Source: Tritrichomonas foetus (taxonomy: Eukaryota; Parabasalia; Tritrichomonadida; Tritrichomonadidae). From it: 64,000 nucleotides of DNA. The notes under the pieces are model-generated. The model ran no database searches. It had not been told where the DNA came from and was given only the letters and a program-made list of their open reading frames with translations. The translations under genes and the position numbers were made by a program. The stretch lies in contig MLAK01001082.1 in the NCBI GenBank assembly GCA_001839685.1, positions 84,642 through 148,641 on the forward strand. Reading direction: 5' to 3'. Shown in pieces: positions 1-9,724 of the stretch (position 1 is its first letter; every line of letters begins with the position of its first letter).

Positions 1-1257
1 TTCTGAATCAATAATCCCTATGCTTGTGAAACTTTGTTTTTGTGTTGGAATATTGACAGAATGTGATTTTCCTTTAATTGAAAGCATACGAAATGGTTCA
101 TTAACATAGTTTACACAAGTTTCATCTATATTGATAATTTTATTGGTTGGAAATTGATGGAAAGCTTCAACTAAACTAATAACATAGTTCTGCGAATAAA
201 TTTCATCAATAATTCCTTCTTTACTTGTTTTAGTCTTGGTGAAACAGAAATTGTATCTTTGTAAAAAGCTATGAATCCATTTATAAGAACCATGAAATCG
301 GATTTCAATGAGTGAATCAACTTCCTGATCACTCATTGAATCTATCAAATCTTTTAATTGCTTTTTTTCTTCTTCTGTTGTCAAATTCAATGATTTAATT
401 TTCTCAAGATACAATCGATCTCTTTCTGTTTTTAAAAAGTGGGTCATTGCTATGTCTTTGATATCGTCGATATCTAAACAACAATCCATTTTTTCCACAA
501 TACTTTTGAAGATCTGTTGTTCATCTGCATTTGAAAATATTCGATGTCTTCCTCCCTTTTTATTAATCAAAAAACTGGCTATCGTTTTTTTCTTCGACAA
601 AATTTGGTAGCGCCATGATTTTAATGTATTAATGTTAATGAGAGTTTCATTACTAATCTTTTGAAGTTCCCCATACTCCAATTTTTCTTTAGACGAAAGT
701 TTTTGCAAAATCTTTTTGCCTTCCAAAAAGTTAAAATTTAGTGTTGATTTGATAAAATTATTTTTTTTTAGGTTTAGTGTATATTTTTTTGGTTTATTTT
801 TGACATTAAATGGAATGTTTAATACGGCAATTCTATTAATTGGCTTCTTTACTTCACTGATTAGGTTTATATTCAAATTAATATTTTCATTAGAATTATT
901 AATCGATACGTCATTAAAATTATTAATATGTTTGTCAATAGATTCGTGGTTAGATTTATTAATAGAGTTGTCAACAGAGTTGTCAGCAGAATTGTCAACA
1001 GAATTGTCAAAATTATCTGTGATATTTCTTACTTCTGGAAGTATTAGTTTGGCTTGTCGCGTATTAGCCTTAGTAAATTGTGATGCAACAGTTTGGCAAG
1101 CAACATCATTCGTTGGGTATGATAATAATTTACGAAAATTATTGATGCGTTTTCGTCGAGGTTTGGATGGACATTGTGGGTTAAAGTATGGTATGATATT
1201 ATTTTTTTCTGGTTGAACTAATTCGGTGAATGAGAAAAGTCGACTAAGAAAACTCAT
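1..1257 (-). mobile_element. DDE transposase of the pogo/CENP-B-like type, 3' part cut by the window edge
   Basis: A frame open from an ATG at 1257 to base 1, 419 codons without a stop and still open at the edge; TAA lies directly upstream. Residues about 80-95 are a DNS(V/A)DN-type low-complexity run. The central part (about 200-345) is basic and helical, with a CENP-B-type helix-turn-helix ending in W-I-H-S-F-L-Q-R-Y-N. The catalytic domain begins near residue 370 with I-I-N-I-D-E-T, where D378 would be the first metal-binding Asp. The other catalytic acidic residues lie outside the window. The family carries out cut-and-paste DNA transposition. An intact frame suggests a young copy. Family is inferred from motif order; a domesticated gene is possible. 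The 5' terminal inverted repeat could not be identified because its partner is missing. Confidence 0.72.
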
Positions 1258-2208
1258 TTATGATAGAAATTTTTTATGACCATAAATTTTCAATGATGNG
1301 CAAAATTTGACCTTTAATAATGTCAGATTTGACATATACGAATCTGACAAACGAGGTGAAAATAAGGAAGTTTGACTGTATTTTGTCAACTTGATGTGTT
1401 ACTCACGAAAGCTGGCATGGAAAAAATTTCCCACACATTGAGATACATAATTTGTCAATAAAATCAAGATTGGAAGATTAATGTACCGTCATGTTATTGA
1501 TAAAACTAGCCATTAGGAAAAATAAATCCTAATTAAAATAATATTTTTCACTAACTACATTTGTAATTAAAGGTTATATTTATATTTCTCAAAACTCAAG
1601 AAGAAGTGAAAAAAGCATTCCTATTAAATAGGTCATAAAAAAAATGTTCTCCAAAATGATTGTTCTTTCTGTCATTGTTGTAACAGAGGTGTTTAAGATG
1701 AAAACAAAAAACAAAATCTATAACATATATTTTTAATATAAACAAGATATAAAAATACAAAAGTGGAAGATCTCTGTTATTCTACTTTTCTTACAATAAA
1801 TCTTCCTGAACTCGCACTTTTTTATTATTATTCTCTATAAGTTTCCATTTCCTAACTTTCAAATTGATTTCGAAAGAAAGAAATTTATTTTATTTCTATT
1901 TTTATTTTAACGCAATTATATTATTTCCAGTATCCGAATCAAGTACGACTGTATAATTAAAATAGAAATTCATAGATGGCAAATTGAAATCATGAATAAA
2001 ATTCATTTGGTAAAAATCTCACACAATATTTCCAAAATGAAGTGTGTTTCCATCAAAGTGAATGAATAAAAGTTGCTTTTGTTTTCAATTTCATCTTTCA
2101 AAATCTGCACAAACCAAAAAATTCAGCAAAAAAATATTATTTCAACAATCATTCACAAGATATAATTAAAGGATGATGATCTAAATGTAGCAAACAAACT
2201 ATCAATAG
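1258..2208. other. Intergenic, AT-rich; possible 5' flank of the transposon
   Basis: No supportable gene. Bases 1322-1329 and 1341-1348 form an 8-bp inverted repeat (GTCAGATT/AATCTGAC), 65 bp upstream of the transposase start, which could be a transposase-binding or end sequence. One ambiguous base lies at 1298. Confidence 0.4.
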
Positions 2209-3555
2209 TCATGATTTTTTTTGACTGAGATTTGGAAGAACAAGCTGTGAACTTTGTGATTCTTCATTGTTTGGATTTCCATTTGAATATGAAGGGGAAT
2301 TTATTGTTTCTTCATTGCTTGTAAGGGGTCCAACAGACTTCATTACCGAAATAGACTGGAAGCGTGGAAGGAATGAATCAATTGAAGGAAGAACGACTTT
2401 GCTGCTGTTTCCTGAAATTCCATTTTGAATCATGTTCTGGCCGACGCTTGAACAAGGTCCAGGCGATGTAGTTGCGATTATTGGGGGTGTTTGCGCGTTA
2501 TCCTCATCACTACTTCGAACACATATTGGATTTGCACTTTGAATGACTGGCTGGGGAATGCTTTGAGCATAGGGTTGAATATTTCTGCTTAATTGAGGGC
2601 TTGGACTCATAATTCTACTCACGTGAATATTCTGCACATTTGGAATACTAATAGAAATACTGCTAGAAATACTACTAGACATACAACTAGATACATTATT
2701 AGATATGCTACTAGAGATATTATTAGAGATATTATTAGATATGCAATTAGAGATATTATTTTGTGCATTATTTTGGAGGTTATTGTTGTAACTTAAACTT
2801 GAGCAAATTCCTTGATTATTGACACTATTTAAATGGTTGAGGCTATTTAAATTGTTTTGAATGGTTGTTTGTCCATTTGGCTGATTTTGAGCCGTTTGAC
2901 AATTATTTGGAAAATTTTGATCATCTTCAGGAGATGGTCCAACAGCCGTAAGTTGTTTAAATCGATAGCGGCATTGAACATCGCATCTGTTTCCGAATTC
3001 CGACGAGATTTTTGTCCAGCTTTTCTGCCCATATTTGGCCACCAATTCCAATAAGCGATTGTCTTCTTCTGCCGTCCAGTGGACCTTTGAAATGCGCGGG
3101 TCGAGTCCGCGGACCCACCTCTGGCAGCACTGAGCCTTCGTTCGCGAGTTTCCGACAAATTGAGCGACGCTTCCCCATCCATCGAGTCCGAAGCGGGAAA
3201 TTCCAGCGAGCAGCCTCATATCCTCGTATTCGGTCCATGGGCGGCTCTTTTTGCGAAGGAGGAATGTCTGTGCTTCGATTGGATAATCACTGATATTTGG
3301 AAGTGGCGCGTCTTGCATATTCATTATTGCGTTCATTTTATCGAGCGGTTTGGTGGTTGAAATTGTGACCATAAAAAAGTGGGCTGCCGCCGCGTAGGGT
3401 ATTTCGCCTTTTAAATAGGTATGAAAAACTGATTCGAGTTTGGTGAGAATTGATTGCGATAAAAGGGAGGAACCAACAGTGTCAGAGACGTAAGCGCTTC
3501 CAACAGCAATAAGGGCTTGGATAGCCTCTGGGTGGGCAGGATGCGGGCAAATCAT
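2209..3555 (-). CDS. R2R3 Myb-like DNA-binding protein with N-terminal helical domain
   Basis: 448 residues. Two Myb/SANT repeats lie at about 105-205. Repeat one begins R-P-W-T-E-Y-E-D and ends Q-C-C-Q-R-W; repeat two begins V-H-W-T-A-E-E-D and ends V-Q-C-R-Y-R-F. These are sequence-specific DNA-binding modules of transcription factors. Unlike the other three Myb genes here, a 100-residue hydrophobic/helical N-terminal region precedes the repeats (M-I-C-P-H-P-A-H start). The C-terminal half is Asn/Ser/Gln-rich, with a run of N-I-S-S-type four-residue repeats encoded by a degenerate 12-nt tandem repeat at about 2640-2790. Base composition is mosaic: the Myb-coding part (3050-3250) is much richer in G+C than the tail. 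Target genes are unknown. Confidence 0.85.
   Translation of the reverse strand: MICPHPAHPEAIQALIAVGSAYVSDTVGSSLLSQSILTKLESVFHTYLKGEIPYAAAAHFFMVTISTTKPLDKMNAIMNMQDAPLPNISDYPIEAQTFLLRKKSRPWTEYEDMRLLAGISRFGLDGWGSVAQFVGNSRTKAQCCQRWVRGLDPRISKVHWTAEEDNRLLELVAKYGQKSWTKISSEFGNRCDVQCRYRFKQLTAVGPSPEDDQNFPNNCQTAQNQPNGQTTIQNNLNSLNHLNSVNNQGICSSLSYNNNLQNNAQNNISNCISNNISNNISSSISNNVSSCMSSSISSSISISIPNVQNIHVSRIMSPSPQLSRNIQPYAQSIPQPVIQSANPICVRSSDEDNAQTPPIIATTSPGPCSSVGQNMIQNGISGNSSKVVLPSIDSFLPRFQSISVMKSVGPLTSNEETINSPSYSNGNPNNEESQSSQLVLPNLSQKKS
2640..2790. repeat. Degenerate 12-nt tandem repeat inside the Myb gene
   Basis: Repeated units resembling ACTAGAAATACT / ATTAGAGATATT on the plus strand. On the minus strand they encode Asn/Ile/Ser four-residue repeats in the Myb protein tail. 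Confidence 0.65.
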
Positions 3556-5023
3556 GTTCGAAAGTCAATTTAACTTTTTGATATAAAAGAATTCAATATA
3601 ATTACCTAAATTTTGGAAAAAGATTGAATAGTCTTTGTTAATTGAAAGAGAATTTGATAGTTTTATTTCCATGATTTTCAATTGTTTGTGGAATGTGGAA
3701 GGATTTTGTGAGGAGTTTTCATCTCAAAAAATAACCGATTGATTTTCACTAACTTTTATGAGAAGAAAGATGAACTTTTTGAATAATAGAGTAATTTCTA
3801 ATTCATTCATTTTTTTCACTGACAATATCTGGATTCCAGTCGTTTTCTCATACAAACAAAAGGAAAATTGAATAATATAATGTTTCGGTGAACAAAGGAA
3901 TGATCGATTGATGGCAAAGATTTGTAAATAAATCATTGAAAAAACACAATATATTTGAATGCTATTATTAAATGAATAGTTTACATCCTATTCAAATAAT
4001 CGTTCAAAGAAACAATTTCAATAACCGGTAATAAAAGAGGATATGAAAAAGTTTTCTTTAATTTTCTCAATCAATCATGATAAACTATTTTCATAATATT
4101 GATAATATATCCCATTAAAGGAGAAAAAGAATATTGGTGTTATTGGTTTTCAAATTTCGAATTATTTTATGAAAAATAAATCTCAATCAAAAAGTTATGA
4201 TAACTAAAATAGTTTGAGTACTTTCAATTGAATGGAGTATTTAGCACAAAGTTTTTCATGTGCTATTCTTCTAAATCAAACTATTTTTTTCCAATAAGAA
4301 AACTTTCGCTTGAATTGTAGATAAATAAATTGAGAGAGAATTATTTATTGAATACATTTTTTCAATGAATTATATGAATTAGATCATTCCGTTTATATTT
4401 TTTTAATGGCGATATTTAGAAATTTCGTGAATCATTAATTAGAGTACTATATATTTATATTTTTCTTTTTCACATAAAAATTACATCAACACGGTGCTGA
4501 TCACATCGTGGAATTTCAAGCTTATTGGATTTAGTTTTGATCTTTTCATTTTTCAAAATCATTTTGGGCATAAGCACAAACCCAATATTTTGTTAATTCT
4601 TCTGCGAAATCAATTTTCCAAAATTTCTGTTTGGAACTGCATGCGATAACTCATTTCATTCAATTTTCTGATAATCTCATAGAATTAGAATTTCAGACCT
4701 AGCTTTTTAGAAAAAGTTAGCATCCATCAATTTCATATTCAACATACTTTGGTGAATTGTATGCGGTTTTACTGAATCCTACAATTTCTTATTCAAAGCA
4801 AGATAAATCATGTCGATTTTTTCCCTATTCAATTTCTGATTTTTGAATGACCACATTGAAACACTGCTCTCAATAGATTCAACCTTAATTCTACATTTAT
4901 ATTCCTTTTTCAATTCTAAAAGTTTATTCTTTTTTCAAATCCACCCATTAAAATAAAATTCTGAAAATAAAACATTGAAATTATGAGCTTTGTTTAAAAT
5001 TATGAGCTGAGTTTTTAGCATTG
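3556..5023. other. Intergenic, AT-rich, nothing recognised
   Basis: About 1.5 kb. The longest frame is a 70-codon minus-strand stretch with no recognisable domain or codon bias. I specifically looked here on the minus strand for a lost C-terminal domain of the adjacent eIF5-like gene and saw none. Confidence 0.6.
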
Positions 5024-5599
5024 CTAAAACATGTCTGGCCCTGGAACTTCGAAATCGTCGAGGTTTTCCACTGCTGCGTCACTTTGGAGTGAGTGCGATT
5101 GTAAATTTTCGGAATGAATATGTTTCAATATCCAAGTCGTCTCCTTTTGTACTGCCTTTTGGGCCTGTTTCGATTTCCCCCTTGCTCCGCCACTCGGCCC
5201 GCCCGCCGGCGAGGATCGACCGCAGGCTCGACATTGGAGATTCAATTCGCTATTTTGGACAAACATCGTTGTTTCGGGATTTCCGCAGCAAGGGCAAATC
5301 ACAAAAACGTTGATGAATTCGTAAATCGAGTCCTGTATAGAAGAAGCCTCGTGGTGTCCTTTAATTTGTAAATCGTTCGCATTTTTCGGATCAATTCGAG
5401 TCGTCAAGCCGAGGAGCGCCATCAGCCATTGGCGGAGGCAGGAGGCTGACCTTCCGATCTCTTTTGCGATCTCTGAAATGTTGGTGATTGTCGTGATATT
5501 TCCTGAATGGCGAATCGAAACTCGTGGCATCATATATCGATATGTGTTAGGATCTTCACCCTTTTTGATGGGTATCCTTTGTCCTGACGTGGGCTGCAT
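5024..5599 (-). CDS. eIF5-like protein: N-terminal GAP/zinc-ribbon domain only
   Basis: 191 residues. It matches the N-terminal domain of translation initiation factor 5, which stimulates GTP hydrolysis by eIF2 on the scanning ribosome. The conserved Y-R-Y-x-M-P-R is at 20-26, so R21 corresponds to the catalytic Arg15 of human eIF5. The zinc ribbon uses C102-x2-C105 and C123-x2-C126, with the eIF5-type N-P-E-T in between. eIF2 beta has a related fold, but these motifs fit eIF5 better. The usual C-terminal W2/HEAT domain, which contacts eIF2 beta, eIF3c and eIF1, is absent. A short linker and an acidic/aromatic end (D-D-F-E-V-P-G-P-D-M-F) replace it. G+C is higher than in neighbouring DNA. Confidence 0.85.
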   Translation of the reverse strand: MQPTSGQRIPIKKGEDPNTYRYMMPRVSIRHSGNITTITNISEIAKEIGRSASCLRQWLMALLGLTTRIDPKNANDLQIKGHHEASSIQDSIYEFINVFVICPCCGNPETTMFVQNSELNLQCRACGRSSPAGGPSGGARGKSKQAQKAVQKETTWILKHIHSENLQSHSLQSDAAVENLDDFEVPGPDMF

Positions 5600-6030
5600 T
5601 GGTTGTATCTCTCAAAACGAAAAAATGAATCATTTTATGATTGCTTTGAAAAAGTATGCATGCCAAATCTATTATTTTTTAATTTAAATTCTATTATTCT
5701 CTGAATTCAATAAAAACGAAAAATTTTGAAAGAACAAGACCAAAAACACATTGAATGAATAAATTATCCATTTGATATCCTTAATAAATGGTTTCAGAAT
5801 TTTTGAACCAGTGATGTTTCGACAGAATGATCGACTCAATCATTGATTAAGATTACAAACTATAAAACCATTATGGTTTGATCAGAATTATTTCTATTTA
5901 AGTTTTCGAAATATTATATATCTATGTGTTAAATTTATTATCTACAAAAAATTATTATGCATAAAATAAAGGTATTTTATTTATTACAATAACTAAATTA
6001 CTTAAAAAAGAAAAAATGAAATAAAAAAAA
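5600..6030. other. Intergenic, nothing recognised
   Basis: AT-rich spacer between two minus-strand genes; it should hold the eIF5-like promoter and the 3' end of the AAA gene. Confidence 0.5.
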
Positions 6031-7881
6031 TTACACTTTGTTAATTGCATAAAATTGATCAAATCCTGCAAGATCATCCATTGTAACTGTTGCTGAAACA
6101 AGCCCTCTTGCATTTTCAAGATCATCAACATCAATTTTCTTGGCAGTACCAGCTTCATCACCTGCAGCTAAAAGTTCAAGAATTTCTTCTCTTGATTTTC
6201 CGCTTTCCTTAACCGCTGCAGAAATTGAAGCTTCACAGATTAATCTGATTATGTCATTATATGTAAAACCAGCAATTTCATGATTTAAATTGTTTGCTGG
6301 TGATGAATGAATATTACTCTCCGAACTATTTTCATCTGTACAAGTGAAATTTATTTGAATATTGTCACATTTGTTGATAATTTCACCTCTATCTTCGTAG
6401 TTTGGAGCATCATTGTAAATCTTCTCTTCGAATTTCACAAAAACTTTTGGAGAAATCAGCCATGGCATAGTCGAAGTGCACACCACAAAAATATCATTTT
6501 GCAAACCTGCGCTAAGGTTGGATAGTATTGTATCACAAAGAAGGCTTGATTGTTGATCATTTTCGTCATTAGTTAAGACTGCTTCTATATTTCTGAAAAG
6601 GAGGTAAGATGGATGAAGAACTTTAGCTTTATCGAAGGCGCGTGTAAGCACATCAATTGGATTGACTGGACATCCAATAAGTCTTAAAAAGTCTACTTCA
6701 ATGATATATTCCATTCCAGATGCAAATGCGGCAAATTGAGCAAGTTTGTTCAAATTCATGCCCGATGGTCCATAAAGAAGAACGAAACGTTTGATTGGAC
6801 CAACATTTGAAGCTGGGAATTTAACTGGCATAACAAAAGTACCTGTTAGTTCCTTTTTAACTCGTGCTGATAAAACAATATTGATGTGTTCAGGATTTAT
6901 AACATTGATTAATTCATCGAATGGTGTTGAAGAGCTTATACTGATATTTTCACCATTATTGGCTGTCTGGGATGATTGTTTATTTGAGTGTTTAGAAATT
7001 AATTGTTCAATTAATGGTTTACAAAATGTATCATTTGATGAAATCAAACTTTTTCTGAAGAATTGAATGGCTTCTTCCTTTTTATCATTTTTTAGACATT
7101 CACAAGCACGAACAAAATAATATGTTGGTGCATCTGGTTTATTAGTTTTATAAAATGATAGTGAAGTCATTCTTCGATTTATTTGACTCAGCCAAAATTG
7201 AGAAAATTGAGTTTCAGAACTTTGGTTTGAAGATGATGTGAGGAATGTTGTAAAAGTTGAAAATGCTTTTGAATATAAAAATCGTGCAACATCAAAAAAT
7301 CCATCACTATCCATTAGCGTTGCATTTTTTAACAGTTCACAGGCATCTTTGAAATATTGAATAGAATTTTGAATAGGTTGACCAATTTGCGATTGAATAT
7401 TTTGGGCTGAAGTTTGTGGGGTTGGCGAACTTGGAGGGTTTTGAACTACTTGGGAATTTTGAGTTGAACTCTGTTGCAATTGCTGATTCTTTCCTTGTGG
7501 AAGTGATGACAAAACTTGTGATGACAAATTTTGAGATGGTCTCTGAATTGAGCTATTGCTGAGTTTTCTTTGCATAGACGGAGAAGGCTGTTGTTCGGTT
7601 TGGACAGGCTTATAATCTGGATTTGCAGCAAGGAATTGCTCAAGCTCAGATATTCTTTGTGTGCAGCGCGCTATGATTTCGTTGGCTTTGGCAATTTGCT
7701 GCTGTGTTGCTGAGTTTTGACATGTCGTTATATAAAACTTACTTCGTGCTTGGGTGTAAATTTGAATCGCTTTTGGAATATCTGTTTTTTCTGTCTCGAT
7801 GGCGTTTTTAAGTAGTGTGCTTCCTGACTGGAACGATTCGATCGCAACATCTATTGATGGACGGAATCCTTTATTGTACAT
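6031..7881 (-). CDS. Vps4-like pseudo-AAA protein with MIT-like repeats
   Basis: 616 residues. N-terminal MIT-like three-helix region at about 5-85, then a Gln/Ser/Pro-rich linker (95-170), a second MIT-like segment (172-245) and a partial third (253-290). MIT modules bind ESCRT-III tails. From about 340 the order follows the Vps4 AAA cassette. The P-loop position reads G-P-S-G-M-N-L-N-K (371-379) instead of GPPGTGKS/T. The Walker B position reads L-L-F-R-N-I-E-A-V (427-435), lacking the Asp-Glu pair. A segment resembling the Vps4 R-F-x-x-R-I-Y region survives as K-F-E-E-K-I-Y (483-489), and a Vps4-like C-terminus (V-T-M-D-D-L-A-G-F) is present. I infer an ATPase-dead paralogue, perhaps a regulator of active Vps4. 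The number of true MIT domains is uncertain. Confidence 0.7.
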   Translation of the reverse strand: MYNKGFRPSIDVAIESFQSGSTLLKNAIETEKTDIPKAIQIYTQARSKFYITTCQNSATQQQIAKANEIIARCTQRISELEQFLAANPDYKPVQTEQQPSPSMQRKLSNSSIQRPSQNLSSQVLSSLPQGKNQQLQQSSTQNSQVVQNPPSSPTPQTSAQNIQSQIGQPIQNSIQYFKDACELLKNATLMDSDGFFDVARFLYSKAFSTFTTFLTSSSNQSSETQFSQFWLSQINRRMTSLSFYKTNKPDAPTYYFVRACECLKNDKKEEAIQFFRKSLISSNDTFCKPLIEQLISKHSNKQSSQTANNGENISISSSTPFDELINVINPEHINIVLSARVKKELTGTFVMPVKFPASNVGPIKRFVLLYGPSGMNLNKLAQFAAFASGMEYIIEVDFLRLIGCPVNPIDVLTRAFDKAKVLHPSYLLFRNIEAVLTNDENDQQSSLLCDTILSNLSAGLQNDIFVVCTSTMPWLISPKVFVKFEEKIYNDAPNYEDRGEIINKCDNIQINFTCTDENSSESNIHSSPANNLNHEIAGFTYNDIIRLICEASISAAVKESGKSREEILELLAAGDEAGTAKKIDVDDLENARGLVSATVTMDDLAGFDQFYAINKV

Positions 7882-8165
7882 ATGGGCTTAATAACAAAAA
7901 AATAGACTGAATATGACCGGAATTTGACCGGAAATTTTATGTAAACAAAGTATGTGAAATAAAGGCCAATATGTTTGTGAGAAGTAAATCAAATAAATGT
8001 CATATAACTTTTCATTTAAAAAGTGGGAGATGGCAAATTTTCCGATTATTGAATTTCTTTGATGAAGATTCAAAAATAAGAACAATATTTTCACTTATCA
8101 CATATATCAAATAAGAACAAATTAATATTAAAAAATAATAACATGAATTTGTGATCTTTCATTCA

Positions 8166-9443
8166 TTAATATATTTCAATAATATGTTGAACCATTGTAT
8201 TGGCCAGTGATATTGTTAATTCCTTATCAACACAGCTTGTTGGTGGAAGAAAAATAACTTTTAATGATTCAATCTTTTCTTCTTGAACAATTTCCTCCAT
8301 TTTATGTTGTAAATAATTCAAACATTCATCTTCTTTAAATGAATTAGTTGATTTTGATGTGAATTCTGGAAAGACATCTATGAAAGTATTTGGATTTTCT
8401 TTCATTTTCTCTCGAAATAAATCTAATTTATTGAAAACAACAAAAAGAAGAAGTTTCTCCTTAAAAATTTCTTTTAAAGTTTTTCGGAAAAGTTCAAAGG
8501 TCATAAATATCATTAGATTCTCCTTTTTGTTCATACTATTTCTCAATTTCTCATTTTCGCTTTCATAAGTATTATTTATTTTGTCATCACCTACATTATT
8601 ATTAGATGTATTGCTATTATTAACATTGTTATCAGCTATATTATTCTTATTTGTATTGATATTAATTTCATTATGATTATCAAATTCAATGAAATCATCT
8701 AAACAATCAAAATCAGATAAAGAAACGAAAAACATTCCAATGTCAAAATTGAATCTGTTCCATTTTTTCTGCTCGCATTTTTCTCCACCAATATCTAAAA
8801 GAGTTACATCCAAATTATTGATATAAAATTTGATTTCTCTTAATCCAGTCGTTCGTATCCGATTTCTAATCACAGTTTCATTACTCGGTAAATCATCAGA
8901 ATCAAAAACACTCATTAAATAATCCAAATTATCACAGATATCTAATATTCTGATTTCTTTATATGATTGCTGAATTACATCATTGTTCCAAAGACTTTTA
9001 ATATCATTAATCATTTGATGCGAAAACTTTTCATCATATTTGTTGATTTTCAGTAAATATGAAACTTCGTCATCAATTAAAAAGTTATATTTTTTGATAG
9101 CAAAATAAACAATTTGCTGAATAGATTCAATGATATTGTATCTAATTGATAACGCAACAGCTTCTCTTTCAATGTCACTGAACTCGTTCAGCATTAAACA
9201 AAATTGTTTGAAAAAAGTTGATTTTCCAGATATTTGTGGACCAAAAAGTGCAATAGTGAGCTTTGTTTCACAATCTTCAGGAATTTGTGAAATGGCAAGC
9301 ATTGACTCAGAATTTCTGACAATTTTCACAAGCGGTCCAGAGTCACTTATATGAACATCAACAAGGACATTCTGATGATCAAGCAAATCTTCAGACATAT
9401 CTACTGATTGCCGACCAGAAAAGCATAAACAACAACATCCCAT
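8166..9443 (-). CDS. Heterotrimeric G protein alpha subunit
   Basis: 425 residues. The N-terminus M-G-C-C-C-L-C offers sites for myristoylation and palmitoylation, so plasma-membrane location is likely. The GTPase motifs are in order: G1 G-P-Q-I-S-G-K-S (68-75); G2 R-I-R-T-T-G (195-200), keeping the catalytic Arg and the Mg-binding Thr; G3 D-I-G-G-E-K (217-222); G4 N-K-L-D (338-341); G5 T-S-C-V-D (402-406). The helical domain lies between G1 and G2. Two oddities: the catalytic Gln of the D-x-G-G-Q motif is Glu (E221), and about 50 Asn-rich residues are inserted at 252-300 between G3 and G4. The gene is divergent from the Vps8-like gene, with 281 bp between starts. Confidence 0.9.
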   Translation of the reverse strand: MGCCCLCFSGRQSVDMSEDLLDHQNVLVDVHISDSGPLVKIVRNSESMLAISQIPEDCETKLTIALFGPQISGKSTFFKQFCLMLNEFSDIEREAVALSIRYNIIESIQQIVYFAIKKYNFLIDDEVSYLLKINKYDEKFSHQMINDIKSLWNNDVIQQSYKEIRILDICDNLDYLMSVFDSDDLPSNETVIRNRIRTTGLREIKFYINNLDVTLLDIGGEKCEQKKWNRFNFDIGMFFVSLSDFDCLDDFIEFDNHNEININTNKNNIADNNVNNSNTSNNNVGDDKINNTYESENEKLRNSMNKKENLMIFMTFELFRKTLKEIFKEKLLLFVVFNKLDLFREKMKENPNTFIDVFPEFTSKSTNSFKEDECLNYLQHKMEEIVQEEKIESLKVIFLPPTSCVDKELTISLANTMVQHIIEIY

Positions 9444-9724
9444 TATATTGACATGTTATATAAAAATTGATTTCTTTCACATCATGATGTATCAACTTCT
9501 TTCATGATGGAGATAGTTTTGTTCGTTCTTTCTTATGAAAATGAAAATTAAAGTAGTAGAAATCATTCGAAAAATGGATAAAAGAAGCTTTTATCGACTT
9601 TATTATCTTTCACCGCTAAAACATCAATTTGAATCAAGCAAACAAACATGGCTAAATTTATATTTAATTTGGTCAATTAACCGTTCGCTGCGATTTGATG
9701 TGATATGAAATCATCAAAAAATTC

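Noticed and set aside
716..1216. 166-codon plus-strand frame
   Set aside because: Antisense shadow of the transposase, translating its repeats into Leu/Ser-rich nonsense.
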